Notes: a model not told the origin generated them from the sequence alone. A stretch of DNA of 64,000 bases from Chryseobacterium balustinum (GCF_900168205.1 NZ_FUZE01000004.1:124001-188000), one strand, 5' to 3'. Counted from the first letter of the stretch, positions 8,303 to 17,506 are shown. Numbers and translations are program-made.

Positions 8303-9465
8303 TATTCAAACATTTGAGCCCAACGAACTGCTTTTATTTCATTTTGGTTATACAATTCTTCAATTGATTTTTTCTGTTCTAATTTAGGGTATAAATTAAC
8401 GCCAATCAGTTTTATTTTACCTTCTTCTACCCACTTTTGCTCTTCAACAGCATGATCGTAAATATTCTTCTGAATAATTCCTTGTTTTAAAGATTCCAGA
8501 TAGCCTCCGTTTTCTTCGATTTCAACAAAGAAAGCCCAAGATTTCTCCGCAATCTGTTGGGTAATATCTTCAACATAATAGCTATTATTTGAGGCATCTT
8601 CAAAAACATTGATAATACTTTCGTACGCCAAAACAATCTGTTGTTTAAAAGAAATTTCTTCTGAATTTTCTGTGCTTTTTTCAACCAAATAATTGGTACT
8701 GTAAACTGCATCTGCTCCTCCAATCATCGCTGAAGCCAATTCTAAAGTAGAACGAATCAGATTATTTTCATTATCTGAAATGGCTTTATTTCTCAATGAA
8801 GTTTCAGCAAAAATATATGGAATTTCACCTAAACCATATTCTTTCGACAATTGATTGATTACCAGTTTAATAGCACGCACTTTGGCCATTTCAAAGAAAT
8901 AATTTCCTCCTATGGCAATTCTGAAAATTAATTTATTGATAAGTTCAGCTCCATAAACTTCAATCAGTTCTTTTGTTTTTGCCAAAGCGATTCCCAATTG
9001 CTGATAAATTGCTGCTCCTGCATTTTGATGAAGCGAAATATCTACACAAATGTTTCGTTTAAAATCTTTTGCCAAAAGTTCTTTTACCAACTGATCATTA
9101 ATTTCAGCATTTTTCTCATCAAAAACATCAATTAAAGAAAAATATTGATCTTCATCTTGCGGGCTGATGTGTTCTGCTAAATCTTTATTGTTTATAAAAA
9201 CGGTTTTCCCTACAAGGTTTTCTACATTTTCATTTAATAGAAATGCGAAAACATCATCTTCCAAACTTTCGTGGTAACTGGCTACCAAATGGGTACTTTC
9301 CTCTATTTTCGGAAGGCTTACCATTGGTTTTTCAACAGAATTATAAAAAGGTTTTATATCAATTCCTTCTAAATTTTCTTTTTTCAGAATGGTGTATATA
9401 TCTTCCGTTTTAAGTTGTTTTTTAACAAGATTTTCCCAGTTTGAGAAGGTTTCAGTATTTGACAT
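8302..9465 (-). CDS. mutA: Methylmalonyl-CoA mutase family protein, small (beta) subunit-like
   Basis: This 387-residue protein resembles the non-catalytic small subunit of adenosylcobalamin-dependent methylmalonyl-CoA mutase. It keeps the TIM-barrel substrate-domain signature (for example GGNYFFEMAKVRAIK and DAVYSTNYL) but has no B12-binding domain and no DxHxxG motif. The family interconverts methylmalonyl-CoA and succinyl-CoA as a heterodimer with a catalytic large subunit. No large-subunit gene is adjacent or elsewhere in this window; DinB and a methyltransferase occupy the downstream positions. It is shorter than most small subunits. It ends in a TAATG overlap with DinB. Confidence 0.85.
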   Translation of the reverse strand: MSNTETFSNWENLVKKQLKTEDIYTILKKENLEGIDIKPFYNSVEKPMVSLPKIEESTHLVASYHESLEDDVFAFLLNENVENLVGKTVFINNKDLAEHISPQDEDQYFSLIDVFDEKNAEINDQLVKELLAKDFKRNICVDISLHQNAGAAIYQQLGIALAKTKELIEVYGAELINKLIFRIAIGGNYFFEMAKVRAIKLVINQLSKEYGLGEIPYIFAETSLRNKAISDNENNLIRSTLELASAMIGGADAVYSTNYLVEKSTENSEEISFKQQIVLAYESIINVFEDASNNSYYVEDITQQIAEKSWAFFVEIEENGGYLESLKQGIIQKNIYDHAVEEQKWVEEGKIKLIGVNLYPKLEQKKSIEELYNQNEIKAVRWAQMFE

Positions 9466-9559
9466 AAATGATGGGTAATAGGTAATGAGTAATATAGATT
9501 CGCTTACTTATTTTAAATTGACAGTGAAGCTAATTGTCTATTTACAATTCACTTTAAAA

Positions 9560-9916
9560 TTATTTTTTAGCAATATTTGCGCTATCTACAACAAGGATAA
9601 AAATTTCCTCGTTAGGCTTTTTCATAAAGTAATTTTCTCTGGCGTATTTTTCTTTTTCAGATTTATTATTCATCAGTTTTTTGTAGAATTTATCATTCTT
9701 TTCGTATTCTGATTTGTAATAATCGAGCTGTTCTTCGTATTTATTAATTTCGCCATTAAGCTCATGGATAACCAGAAAAGAAGTTTGATCAAAGAAAATC
9801 ATCCACACCAAAAACAAGAAAATTGTCAGAATATATTTATTTAAAACATAACTCTGAAAAAATTTAAAAGTTTCCGATCTTGGTTTGATGTCTTTAATAA
9901 GCTCTTTCTCTGCCAT
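9560..9916 (-). CDS. Septum formation initiator family protein (FtsB/DivIC-like)
   Basis: This 118-residue bitopic membrane protein has a short cytoplasmic N-terminus, one transmembrane helix (about 29-48, YILTIFLFLVWMIFF) and a periplasmic coiled coil rich in Glu, Lys and Asn followed by YARENYFMKKPNEEIFILV, the typical end of FtsB/DivIC proteins. These act in the divisome with FtsL/FtsQ. It starts 2 bp after the udk stop, so it is translated from the udk message. A mutA-type gene follows after 94 bp. Confidence 0.9.
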   Translation of the reverse strand: MAEKELIKDIKPRSETFKFFQSYVLNKYILTIFLFLVWMIFFDQTSFLVIHELNGEINKYEEQLDYYKSEYEKNDKFYKKLMNNKSEKEKYARENYFMKKPNEEIFILVVDSANIAKK

Positions 9917-9918
9917 TT

Positions 9919-10533
9919 TTAGTGTTTTCTTAATGAATTTTTAATAACCGTTGTTAAAAAATCTATCGCGACAGAATTCTGTCTCATATTGGGAATAATC
10001 AAATCAGCTTCATTTTTTGAAGGTTCGATAAATTCCTGATGCATAGGCTTCAAGGTAGTCTGATAACGGTGTAAAACCTCGTTCAGATCTCTTCCTCTTT
10101 CTTGTGTATCTCTCTTGATTCGCCTGATCAGTCTCTCGTCTGAATCGGCGTGAACGAATACTTTTAAATCAAATTCTTTGAGTAATTCCTTATTGGTTAA
10201 AACCAAAATTCCTTCAACGACCAAAACATTTTTTGGCTCAACGGTTACATGATCTCCTGTTCTTCCATGTGTTACGAAACTGTACATCGGTTGCTCGATT
10301 GTTTCGTTATTTTTCAACGCTTTTACGTGCTGAATCAATAAATCAAAATCAATAGATTTTGGGTGATCGTAGTTTAAAGCTTCTCTTTCTGTAAGCGTAA
10401 GATTATGATTATCATTATAATAATTATCCTGAGAAAGAATATTCATTCCCTCAATATCAAGCTGTTGAATAATTTTATCAACAACGGTAGTTTTGCCCGA
10501 TCCTGTACCTCCGGCAATTCCTATTACAAGCAT
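9919..10533 (-). CDS. udk: Uridine kinase
   Basis: This 204-residue enzyme phosphorylates uridine and cytidine with ATP or GTP in pyrimidine salvage. The P-loop GGTGSGKTT is at residues 8-16, followed by SQDNYY and the nucleoside-binding NYDHPKSIDFD. The C-terminal ADLIIPN segment is also typical. The length matches the E. coli enzyme closely. It heads an operon-like run udk - divIC-like - mutA - dinB - methyltransferase, with a good -7 word at 10559-10566. Confidence 0.96.
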   Translation of the reverse strand: MLVIGIAGGTGSGKTTVVDKIIQQLDIEGMNILSQDNYYNDNHNLTLTEREALNYDHPKSIDFDLLIQHVKALKNNETIEQPMYSFVTHGRTGDHVTVEPKNVLVVEGILVLTNKELLKEFDLKVFVHADSDERLIRRIKRDTQERGRDLNEVLHRYQTTLKPMHQEFIEPSKNEADLIIPNMRQNSVAIDFLTTVIKNSLRKH

Positions 10534-10558
10534 TCTATTTATTTCTTTAGAGTTTTTA

Positions 10559-10566
10559 CAAAGATA
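10559..10566 (-). promoter_or_regulatory. Candidate -7 element of the udk operon
   Basis: On the minus strand this is TATCTTTG, a match to TAnnTTTG, 25 bp before the udk ATG. Confidence 0.5.
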
Positions 10567-10570
10567 GTAT

Positions 10571-10615
10571 TTTAGATGAAATGAGATGTTAGAAATTAGA
10601 GGTTAGTTTAGATTC
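10571..10615. repeat. Intergenic word-repeat tract (TTAGA/GATGTTAGAAATTAGAGG type)
   Basis: A run of loosely repeated words such as TTAGATGA, GATGTTAGAAATTAG and AGGTTAG. Related tracts occur at about 749-790, 29680-29762 and 42551-42586. It lies between udk and the clpS terminator. Confidence 0.5.
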
Positions 10616-10623
10616 AAAAAAAA

Positions 10624-10643
10624 CTCCGACAAAATTGTCAGAG
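10624..10643 (-). terminator. Terminator of clpS (or of the CNNM-clpS unit)
   Basis: CTCCGACAA pairs with TTGTCAGAG (one mismatch) and is followed on the minus strand by T8, 8 bp past the clpS stop. Confidence 0.75.
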
Positions 10644-10650
10644 CCTGTTT

Positions 10651-10956
10651 TTATACGATTTCGCTTGTTAAGCTTCTTGCTATTAATTTTTCGTGCATCG
10701 GTTTCAAAAAATCCATTGCGCCTGTTTTCACGGTGCATTTGCCTTTAAAATGAACCAACATTGTACATTGTTCTGCCTGTATTGGGTCGTGTTTGCAAAT
10801 TTGAATTAATGCTTCAATCACATCGTCAAAAGTATGAATATCGTCATTATGCAGAATCAGCTTGTACACTTCGTCTGTATCATCCAAAACCAATACGTCT
10901 TCTTCGTACTTTCGTTTTGGATCTTCATAATCTTTTATGCTGTTATAAAAAATCAT
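10651..10956 (-). CDS. clpS: ATP-dependent Clp protease adaptor ClpS
   Basis: This 101-residue protein is the N-degron adaptor that delivers substrates with destabilising N-terminal residues to ClpAP/ClpCP. The conserved core LHNDDIHTFDDVI (N-end residue pocket) and the CKHDPIQAEQ and CTVKTG segments are present. The N-terminal extension is disordered and acidic, as usual. It sits 10 bp downstream of the CNNM transporter gene in the same direction, so it is probably co-transcribed with it. Confidence 0.95.
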   Translation of the reverse strand: MIFYNSIKDYEDPKRKYEEDVLVLDDTDEVYKLILHNDDIHTFDDVIEALIQICKHDPIQAEQCTMLVHFKGKCTVKTGAMDFLKPMHEKLIARSLTSEIV

Positions 10957-10966
10957 TATTTTATAT

Positions 10967-12322
10967 TTAAACGTCTAATTTATCTAAAATATCGTCGACT
11001 ATGTTTGGCTCAATATACTGTAGTTCAACCATTTCGACACTCTTATTATTCATTTTCAAGATCTTGAAATGGTAATTTTCCAAATCAAATTCTTGATTTT
11101 CTTCCGGAATATCTTCTAAAGCATGTAAAATAAATCCTGCTAAAGTATTGTACTCACTTTCTTCAGGAAGAGTCAGTTTTTTAGGCAAAGATTCGTTAAT
11201 TTCATCCAAAGGTTGAGTTGCTTTTACCCAATAGGTGTTTTCAGCAATTTTATCAACCAGTTTTTCTTCATCATCCTCTTCATCCTGAATTTCACCTACC
11301 AATTCTTCCAAAATATCTTCAAGAGTGATAATTCCTTCAGTTCCACCAAATTCGTCAATTACAATTGCCAAATGCTGCTTTTTCTGCTGGAAGATCTTTA
11401 ATAAATCTGAGATCTTTTTACTTCCTACCACAAAGAAAGATTCACGCATCAATTCTCTTAAATCATCATGACTGAGTTGCCCTTTTCTTTTAACAAATTC
11501 TCTGATAATTTCTTTGGTGTAAAAAACACCGATTATATTATCTATCGAATTTTCATAGACCGGAATTCTGGAATATCCGCTTTCCATGATTTTGTCTATA
11601 ATTTCGTTTAAGTCATCTGAAAAATCAATAGAAGTAATATTTTGTCTCGGAACCATGATTTGTTTTGCAGAATGGTCTGTAAAATCAAATGCATTTTTGA
11701 TGATTTCGTAATTTTCTTCTTCAATTTCTCCACTATCGGCTGATTGTTTTACCAAAAGCTGAAGTTCTTCTGTAGAGTGAATTTCCTGTTCAGAAGCCGG
11801 ATGAATTTTCATTAATCTTAAAACTCCATTAGACATCAAATTCATCAACCAAATGAATGGTTTAAAAACGGTATAAAAAACTCTCAACGGAACTGCAGTT
11901 GCCATTGTTGTAGCTTCAGATTTTCTAATCGCAATTGATTTCGGTATTAACTCACCAAAAACAATATGCATTACTGTGATAATCAAAAAACTAAGAACCA
12001 ATGAAATCGTTGTAACCGTAGACTCTGCAAGATTTATATTTAAAGAATGTAATGCATTATCAATAACATGATGCATTGCACTTTCACCTACCCAACCTAA
12101 AGCAAGTGATGCTAAAGTAATACCAAGCTGTGTTGCAGAAAGATATTCATCAAGATGTTTGATAATATGCTCTGCCTGTTTTGCCATAGAATCGCCATCG
12201 GCAGCTTTAAGCTGAATCTGAGAGTAACGAACTTTAACAATTGAAAATTCTGCGGCTACGAAAAAGCCATTAAGTAATACAAGAAACAAGGCTAGCAAAA
12301 GCCTGACTATGTCAGAATCCAT
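10967..12322 (-). CDS. Hemolysin/CNNM family transporter with CBS domains (CorC/TlyC type)
   Basis: This 451-residue membrane protein has an N-terminal CNNM (DUF21) domain with about four membrane helices (residues 1-190), a pair of CBS domains (about 205-335, including MVPRQNI and IAIVIDEFGGTEGIITLEDI-like sequence) and a C-terminal CorC_HlyC domain ending near the acidic tail. Relatives are implicated in Mg2+ or Co2+ export and resistance; the historic name hemolysin is misleading. A -7 word lies at 12345-12352. Probably bicistronic with clpS. Confidence 0.9.
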   Translation of the reverse strand: MDSDIVRLLLALFLVLLNGFFVAAEFSIVKVRYSQIQLKAADGDSMAKQAEHIIKHLDEYLSATQLGITLASLALGWVGESAMHHVIDNALHSLNINLAESTVTTISLVLSFLIITVMHIVFGELIPKSIAIRKSEATTMATAVPLRVFYTVFKPFIWLMNLMSNGVLRLMKIHPASEQEIHSTEELQLLVKQSADSGEIEEENYEIIKNAFDFTDHSAKQIMVPRQNITSIDFSDDLNEIIDKIMESGYSRIPVYENSIDNIIGVFYTKEIIREFVKRKGQLSHDDLRELMRESFFVVGSKKISDLLKIFQQKKQHLAIVIDEFGGTEGIITLEDILEELVGEIQDEEDDEEKLVDKIAENTYWVKATQPLDEINESLPKKLTLPEESEYNTLAGFILHALEDIPEENQEFDLENYHFKILKMNNKSVEMVELQYIEPNIVDDILDKLDV

Positions 12323-12344
12323 TTAAAAATTATAATTATTTATG

Positions 12345-12352
12345 CAAAGATA
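12345..12352 (-). promoter_or_regulatory. Candidate -7 element of the CNNM transporter gene
   Basis: On the minus strand this is TATCTTTG, matching TAnnTTTG, 22 bp before the ATG at 12322 and just downstream of the atp operon terminator. Confidence 0.5.
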
Positions 12353-12373
12353 TATAAAATAAAACTAACAAAA

Positions 12374-12398
12374 AAAGCACCGAAGATATCGATGCTTT
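12374..12398 (-). terminator. Terminator of the ATP synthase operon
   Basis: AAAGCACCGA pairs with TCGATGCTTT (one mismatch) around AGATA, followed on the minus strand by a T-run. It lies 20 bp past the atpG stop, which shows that the operon ends here without atpD or atpC. Confidence 0.8.
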
Positions 12399-12418
12399 CA
12401 TATTTTTTGAATATTTTA

Positions 12419-13288
12419 TTACGAGTTTTTCAAAGCTTCTGCTCCTGAAACAATTTCTAGGATCTCGTTGGTAATTGCAGCTTGTCTTGCTTTGTTATAG
12501 AAAATCTTAAGATCATTTCTAAGGGCTTCTGCATTATCTGTTGCTTTGTGCATTGCCGTCATTCTCGCACCGTGTTCTGAAGCTACAGAATCTAAAACTG
12601 CTTTGAAAACCTGAGTTTTAATAGATTTAGGAATCAAATTATCCAAAATCTCATTTCTATTAGGTTCAAAGATATAATCAGTTTCTGTTTGTCCTTCTTC
12701 TTTCTCAGTTTCAACCATTGAGATCGGAAGAACTTGCTCTGTGATCACTTCTTGAGTTGCAGCGTTGATAAATTTATTGTAAACAACATAAACTTCATCA
12801 AATTTACCTTCAATAAAACTTGTCATTACACTTTCTGTAATGTTTGCTACTTTATCGAAAGTAAGATTATCAAAAATTGCACTTTCATTTGAAAACACCG
12901 CACGGTTTTTTCTTACAGCATCATAAACTTTTTTACCAATAGTAAGAATTTCAATTTCGTACTGAGCATTGTTCTGAAACTGGTGGTTTAATTCTTTTAC
13001 AACAGAAGAGTTGAAAGCACCTGCCAAACCTCTGTTTGAAGTTACAGCAATAAATAGTACTTTTTTTACTTCTCTTTTCTGAGCGTAAATAGAAACCTGA
13101 TCAGGATCTGAGCTAGAATTTACATTCTGAATAATCTCCTGAAGTTTTTCAGAATAAGGTCTCAACATTACGATGGCATCTTGTGCTTTCTTTAGTTTCG
13201 CTGCCGAAACCATTTTCATAGCACGTGTAATTTGCATCGTAGATGAAATTGAAGTGATTCTTCCTCGTATTTCTTTTAAGTTTGCCAT
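12419..13288 (-). CDS. atpG: F1Fo ATP synthase subunit gamma
   Basis: This 289-residue protein is the central rotor shaft of F1. It begins MANLKEIRGRITSISSTMQITRAMKMVSAAKL, of which the RAMKMVSAAKL block is the family signature, and ends with the conserved helix NKARQAAITNEILEIVSGA. It is the last gene of the operon. It is separated from atpA by 85 bp that form a large inverted repeat. Length and ends are normal. Confidence 0.98.
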   Translation of the reverse strand: MANLKEIRGRITSISSTMQITRAMKMVSAAKLKKAQDAIVMLRPYSEKLQEIIQNVNSSSDPDQVSIYAQKREVKKVLFIAVTSNRGLAGAFNSSVVKELNHQFQNNAQYEIEILTIGKKVYDAVRKNRAVFSNESAIFDNLTFDKVANITESVMTSFIEGKFDEVYVVYNKFINAATQEVITEQVLPISMVETEKEEGQTETDYIFEPNRNEILDNLIPKSIKTQVFKAVLDSVASEHGARMTAMHKATDNAEALRNDLKIFYNKARQAAITNEILEIVSGAEALKNS

Positions 13289-13294
13289 ATGGGG

Positions 13295-13370
13295 TTAGTT
13301 GTTGGTTGTCGGTTGTTGGTTGCTAGTTTTAGAAAATTCTGTCAACTATCAACCAAAAACCATCAACTAA
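13295..13370. repeat. Large intercistronic inverted repeat between atpA and atpG
   Basis: Arms 13295-13322 and 13343-13370 are 28 bases each and pair at 23 positions by my count, around a 20-base loop. The arms are built of repeated GTTGGTT words. It fills the atpA-atpG gap, so the mRNA would carry a long imperfect hairpin just before the atpG start. No strong T-run follows, so it is not a simple terminator; mRNA processing or stability is a plausible role. Confidence 0.75.
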
Positions 13371-13373
13371 TTT

Positions 13374-14951
13374 TTAGTTATATTTTGAAGCTAAATCTGT
13401 AGCAACTTGCTTAAGAACACCTGTAATATCGTTATCGATTTTTCCAGATTTAAGAGCAGCCATAGTTTCTGGGTGCTTAGATCTTAGGAATTCGATATAT
13501 TCGATTTGGAATTCTTTTACTTTCTTGATAGGAACGTTTCTCATTAGGTTCTCTGTACCTGCATAGATCATAGCAACTTGGCTATCAACAGGAAGTGGAG
13601 AGTTAACCGGCTGCTTCAACAACTCTACGTTTCTTTCTCCTTTAGAGATCACTGCTAAAGTAGAAGCATCAAGATCAGAACCGAATTTAGCAAACGCTTC
13701 CAATTCTTTATATTGAGCCTGGTCTAATTTAAGAGTACCAGAAACTTTTTTCATTGATTTAATCTGAGCATTACCTCCAACACGAGATACAGAAATACCA
13801 ACGTTAATTGCTGGACGAACCCCTGAGTTGAACAAGTCAGATTCCAAGAAAATCTGTCCGTCTGTAATAGAGATTACGTTTGTTGGAATATACGCAGAAA
13901 CGTCACCCGCCTGAGTTTCGATAATCGGAAGTGCCGTTAATGAACCACCACCCTTTACAAGAGGTCTTAGAGATTCTGGTAAGTCATTCATCTGACTTGC
14001 AATGTTATCATCAGCAATGATTTTTGCAGCTCTTTCTAATAATCTTGAGTGAAGATAGAAAACGTCTCCTGGATAAGCCTCACGTCCCGGTGGTCTTCTC
14101 AATAGTAGAGAAAGCTCACGGTAAGCAACCGCTTGTTTAGATAAATCATCATAAACGATCAAAGCTGGTCTACCTGAGTCTCTGAAGAACTCACCGATAG
14201 AAGCTCCTGCCATTGCAGAATACACCTGCATAGGAACCGGATCTGAAGCATTAGCGGCAACAATTACTGTATATGCTAAAGCTCCTTTATCTGATAATGT
14301 TTTTACAATCTGAGCTACTGTAGAAGCTTTTTGTCCGATTGCAACATATATACAATATACTGGCTGACCAGCATCAAAAAATTCTTTTTGGTTGATGATT
14401 GTATCAATAGCAACAGTAGTTTTACCTGTCTGTCTGTCACCAATAATAAGCTCTCTCTGACCTCTTCCTACAGGGATCATAGAGTCAATTGCAACGATAC
14501 CTGTTTGTAAAGGCTCAGTTACTGGCTGTCTGTAGATAACACCCGGAGCTTTTCTTTCCAACGGCATTTCGTATAGATCTCCTGTGATAGGACCTTTACC
14601 ATCGATCGGGTTACCTAAAGTATCAACTACTCTACCTAACATACCTTCTCCTACTTTGATAGAAGAGATTCTGTTTGTTCTTTTTACTGTGTCTCCTTCT
14701 CTTACCAATTTACTTTCACCCAAAAGAGCAACCCCTACGTTGTCTTCTTCAAGGTTTAGTACGATACCTTCTACATCGCTAGCAAATTTCACCAACTCAC
14801 CGTATTGTACATTTTCTAACCCGTAAACACGAGCAATACCATCACCGATGGTAAGAACTGTACCTACTTCCTCAACATTAGATTGAGTATCGAAGTTGGC
14901 CAATTGCTGTTTTAAGATCGCAGATACTTCTGCTGGATTTATTTCTGCCAT
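13374..14951 (-). CDS. atpA: F1Fo ATP synthase subunit alpha
   Basis: This 525-residue protein is the non-catalytic nucleotide-binding subunit of F1. The Walker A motif GDRQTGKTT, the family signature [14 protein letters not shown] and the arginine-finger region are all present. Its length is in the normal range (502-530). It follows atpH by 18 bp. The catalytic beta-subunit gene atpD is not in this operon, which is the usual Bacteroidota arrangement. Confidence 0.98.
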   Translation of the reverse strand: MAEINPAEVSAILKQQLANFDTQSNVEEVGTVLTIGDGIARVYGLENVQYGELVKFASDVEGIVLNLEEDNVGVALLGESKLVREGDTVKRTNRISSIKVGEGMLGRVVDTLGNPIDGKGPITGDLYEMPLERKAPGVIYRQPVTEPLQTGIVAIDSMIPVGRGQRELIIGDRQTGKTTVAIDTIINQKEFFDAGQPVYCIYVAIGQKASTVAQIVKTLSDKGALAYTVIVAANASDPVPMQVYSAMAGASIGEFFRDSGRPALIVYDDLSKQAVAYRELSLLLRRPPGREAYPGDVFYLHSRLLERAAKIIADDNIASQMNDLPESLRPLVKGGGSLTALPIIETQAGDVSAYIPTNVISITDGQIFLESDLFNSGVRPAINVGISVSRVGGNAQIKSMKKVSGTLKLDQAQYKELEAFAKFGSDLDASTLAVISKGERNVELLKQPVNSPLPVDSQVAMIYAGTENLMRNVPIKKVKEFQIEYIEFLRSKHPETMAALKSGKIDNDITGVLKQVATDLASKYN

Positions 14952-14969
14952 TGTATGGTTGTTTTTTTC

Positions 14970-15509
14970 TTAATTTAACTGAAAGTCTTTTTTAATCTTA
15001 TTCAATTTTGATTTCACAGAAGCATCAACTTGCTGATCACCTACTCTCAAGATATAACCTCCTAAGATCTCAGGTTTTACATTCACTTCAACATCTGCAT
15101 TATTTTGCGCAGTAACTAAAGAAGTAGATTTCAAAATCTGATCGATATTTTCCTGAGAAAGTGGTGTTGCGGTAGTAATCGTAACTCTTTGAACTCCTTT
15201 GATATCTTCAACTTTATTGATATACTGCTGTGCAATATTTTTAATTTGGTTTTCTCTTCCGTTTTTGATGATAAGTTTAATTAAATTCTGAGCAACAGTC
15301 GAAAAACTTTTAAAAATTTCGTTGGCAATCTCAGTTTTCTTATTAGCATCAATATAAGGTGTAAGGAAAAATTTGTTCAAATCTTTAGATTCAGACATCA
15401 GCTTCACTACATCTTTCATTTCAGAAAAAACCGCTTCAGTTTGCCCAGATTCGTTTGTGAATTCTAGTAAACCTTGTGCGTATCTTTTAGCTACTTTAGA
15501 TGTAAGCAT
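14970..15509 (-). CDS. atpH: F1Fo ATP synthase subunit delta
   Basis: This 179-residue protein is the peripheral-stalk subunit (OSCP equivalent) that joins F1 to subunit b. It begins with KVAKRYAQGLLEF and ends with the conserved GGYILRVGDQQVDASVKSKL block, the family signature. It starts 2 bp after the atpF stop, which implies translational coupling. Confidence 0.96.
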   Translation of the reverse strand: MLTSKVAKRYAQGLLEFTNESGQTEAVFSEMKDVVKLMSESKDLNKFFLTPYIDANKKTEIANEIFKSFSTVAQNLIKLIIKNGRENQIKNIAQQYINKVEDIKGVQRVTITTATPLSQENIDQILKSTSLVTAQNNADVEVNVKPEILGGYILRVGDQQVDASVKSKLNKIKKDFQLN

Positions 15510-15511
15510 TC

Positions 15512-16006
15512 TTAGTTAAGATTTGATTTGTTTAAATAATTCTGAACCAACTCATTTTGAGCTTCGCTGTTTTCAAGCTTTTGCTTCAAGATAGATTCTG
15601 CGATATTTACAGACAAAATACCGATTTGAGATTTGATGTCTGCCATTGCAGCATTTTTCTCTTCATTGATTGTTTGTCTTGCAGCTTCGATTAATTTATC
15701 TCCTTCAGACTTAGCAGCGTCTTTAGCTTCAGCTACAATTCTGTCTTTAATTTCTCTAGCTTCTTTTAACATAGCATCTCTTTCGATCTTAGCCTCACGC
15801 ATAATTCTTTCGTTATCCGCTTTAAGAGTTTCCATCTCTTTTTTAGCCAATTTAGCCTGGTTAAGAGCATCCTGAATATTGTCTTCTCTTTCTTTCACAG
15901 CACTAAGGATAGGCTTCCAAGCGAATGCTTTAAGAAGAACTACCAATAATAAAAATACTACTGCTGTCCAGAATATGTTACCAATTGAAGGAGTTAATAA
16001 ATCCAT
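15512..16006 (-). CDS. atpF: F1Fo ATP synthase subunit b
   Basis: This 164-residue protein has one N-terminal membrane helix (about 9-27, NIFWTAVVFLLLVVLL) followed by a long charged, Ala/Lys/Glu-rich helix that forms the peripheral stalk. This layout and length are those of subunit b. It lies 2 bp before atpH. The gap to atpE (93 bp) contains a strong hairpin, so its expression may be set below that of atpE. Confidence 0.96.
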   Translation of the reverse strand: MDLLTPSIGNIFWTAVVFLLLVVLLKAFAWKPILSAVKEREDNIQDALNQAKLAKKEMETLKADNERIMREAKIERDAMLKEAREIKDRIVAEAKDAAKSEGDKLIEAARQTINEEKNAAMADIKSQIGILSVNIAESILKQKLENSEAQNELVQNYLNKSNLN

Positions 16007-16051
16007 TTTATATCAATTATTATTTTTAATTTGTTTTTTAACTTTTTTAAA

Positions 16052-16084
16052 AGGATTCCACAAACCAACCGTTTGTAGAATCCT
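16052..16084 (-). ncRNA. Intercistronic mRNA hairpin between atpE and atpF
   Basis: AGGATTCCACAAAC and GTTTGTAGAATCCT pair at 13 of 14 positions around a 5-base loop. It begins 16 bp past the atpE stop on the minus strand. The following T-run is short and interrupted, so I read it as a partial terminator or an RNA-stabilising/processing hairpin rather than the end of the operon. I file it as ncRNA only because it is an RNA structure; it is not a separate gene. Confidence 0.6.
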
Positions 16085-16099
16085 ATTTGTTTACTATTC

Positions 16100-16324
<225 letters not shown>

Positions 16325-16342
16325 TTATTTTTTTAATTCTAA

Positions 16343-17419
16343 TTAATGATCGTGGTGAGGCTCTTCTACAGCCGACCCGATGAATAATGCTGTCAACATT
16401 GTAAAGATATAAGCCTGTAAAGCCGCTACCAATACTTCCAATACATAGATAAATAATGCTAAACCTAATGATACCGGAGTGATGAAATAAGTTTTCATGA
16501 TGAAAATCAAAGAAATCAAACTCATAATAATGATGTGTCCTGCAGTCATGTTAGCAAAAAGACGAATCATCAATGCAAAAGGCTTAGTAATAATTCCTAA
16601 TAATTCTACAGGAATAAGGATAATGTAGATTAAAATTTTCCCACCGAATGGCATGTTTTTCCCTAAAGGATCCAACATGTGCATCCAATATGTTTTTCTA
16701 CCGCTTAAGTTTACAATCAATAATGTAAATACTGAAAGAACCATTGTAAATGCAATGTTACCTGTTGTATTTGCAGCTCCCGGAAGTAAACCTAAAATAT
16801 TAAGAAGCCAGATGAACAAAAATAAAGTAACCAAATAAGGCACATATTTTCTATATCTTACAGAACCGATGTTTTGTAAAGCAATATCATCTCTTACAAA
16901 AACTACAAGAGGCTCGATAAATTTTGCAATTCCTGAAGGAACCTGAGATTTTTTATAACTTGCTGCTGATGCAAAACCAATGATTAATAAAATAATAGCA
17001 GCCAAAATCATTTGAGCAACTACTTTAGTGATAGAAAAATCTAAAGGCTCATTGTTTGTTGGATGCCCATCGTGCATATCCAAAGTTCCGTTAGCATCTG
17101 TCGAATAAATTTTGTTGTGGTGTACTTTGTAGAAATTTCCATCTACTTCAGCAACTTTTTCTTCTTCGTGTCCGAATTTTTCAGAGCTGAAAACTTTCAA
17201 ACCATTATCCCAAAGAATTACAGGTAAAGAAATTCCTACAGAATTGTGACCTTCACCCCAAAGATGCCAATTGTGTGCATCCGCAATATGGTGCATAATA
17301 AATGGAACCGGATTGTATACTTCATCCTTTGCAGCTTCCGCAGTACCTTCATGTGTTTCTGCAAAAGAGAAGCAGAAGACAAAAAGATAAAGGGCGATTA
17401 ACAGTTTTTTAAAACTCAT
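16343..17419 (-). CDS. atpB: F1Fo ATP synthase subunit a
   Basis: This 358-residue integral membrane protein forms the proton half-channels against the c-ring. The functional helix with the essential arginine reads PFALMIRLFANMTAGH. It is about 90 residues longer than the E. coli protein because of a periplasmic N-terminal extension preceded by a cleavable-looking signal sequence (LLIALYLFVFCFSFA). Such extensions are common in this phylum, and I do not read this one as a fusion. A -7 word at 17449-17456 suggests a promoter directly upstream. Confidence 0.97.
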   Translation of the reverse strand: MSFKKLLIALYLFVFCFSFAETHEGTAEAAKDEVYNPVPFIMHHIADAHNWHLWGEGHNSVGISLPVILWDNGLKVFSSEKFGHEEEKVAEVDGNFYKVHHNKIYSTDANGTLDMHDGHPTNNEPLDFSITKVVAQMILAAIILLIIGFASAASYKKSQVPSGIAKFIEPLVVFVRDDIALQNIGSVRYRKYVPYLVTLFLFIWLLNILGLLPGAANTTGNIAFTMVLSVFTLLIVNLSGRKTYWMHMLDPLGKNMPFGGKILIYIILIPVELLGIITKPFALMIRLFANMTAGHIIIMSLISLIFIMKTYFITPVSLGLALFIYVLEVLVAALQAYIFTMLTALFIGSAVEEPHHDH

Positions 17420-17448
17420 GACTAGACTTTTATTTCCTAAATTTTTTG

Positions 17449-17456
17449 CAAAAATA
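17449..17456 (-). promoter_or_regulatory. Candidate -7 element of the atpB operon
   Basis: On the minus strand this is TATTTTTG, a TAnnTTTG match 29 bp before the atpB ATG and downstream of the 4-TM gene. It would allow atpB-atpG to be transcribed independently of that gene. Confidence 0.5.
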
Positions 17457-17506
17457 TAAATTTTTATTCGATTTTTAGTGATTCTTCAATTTTATATTAC
17501 ATGATA

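Noticed and set aside
10967..12322. Haemolysin / virulence factor
   Set aside because: The name is historic; the DUF21-CBS-CorC layout indicates a metal-transport or regulation protein.
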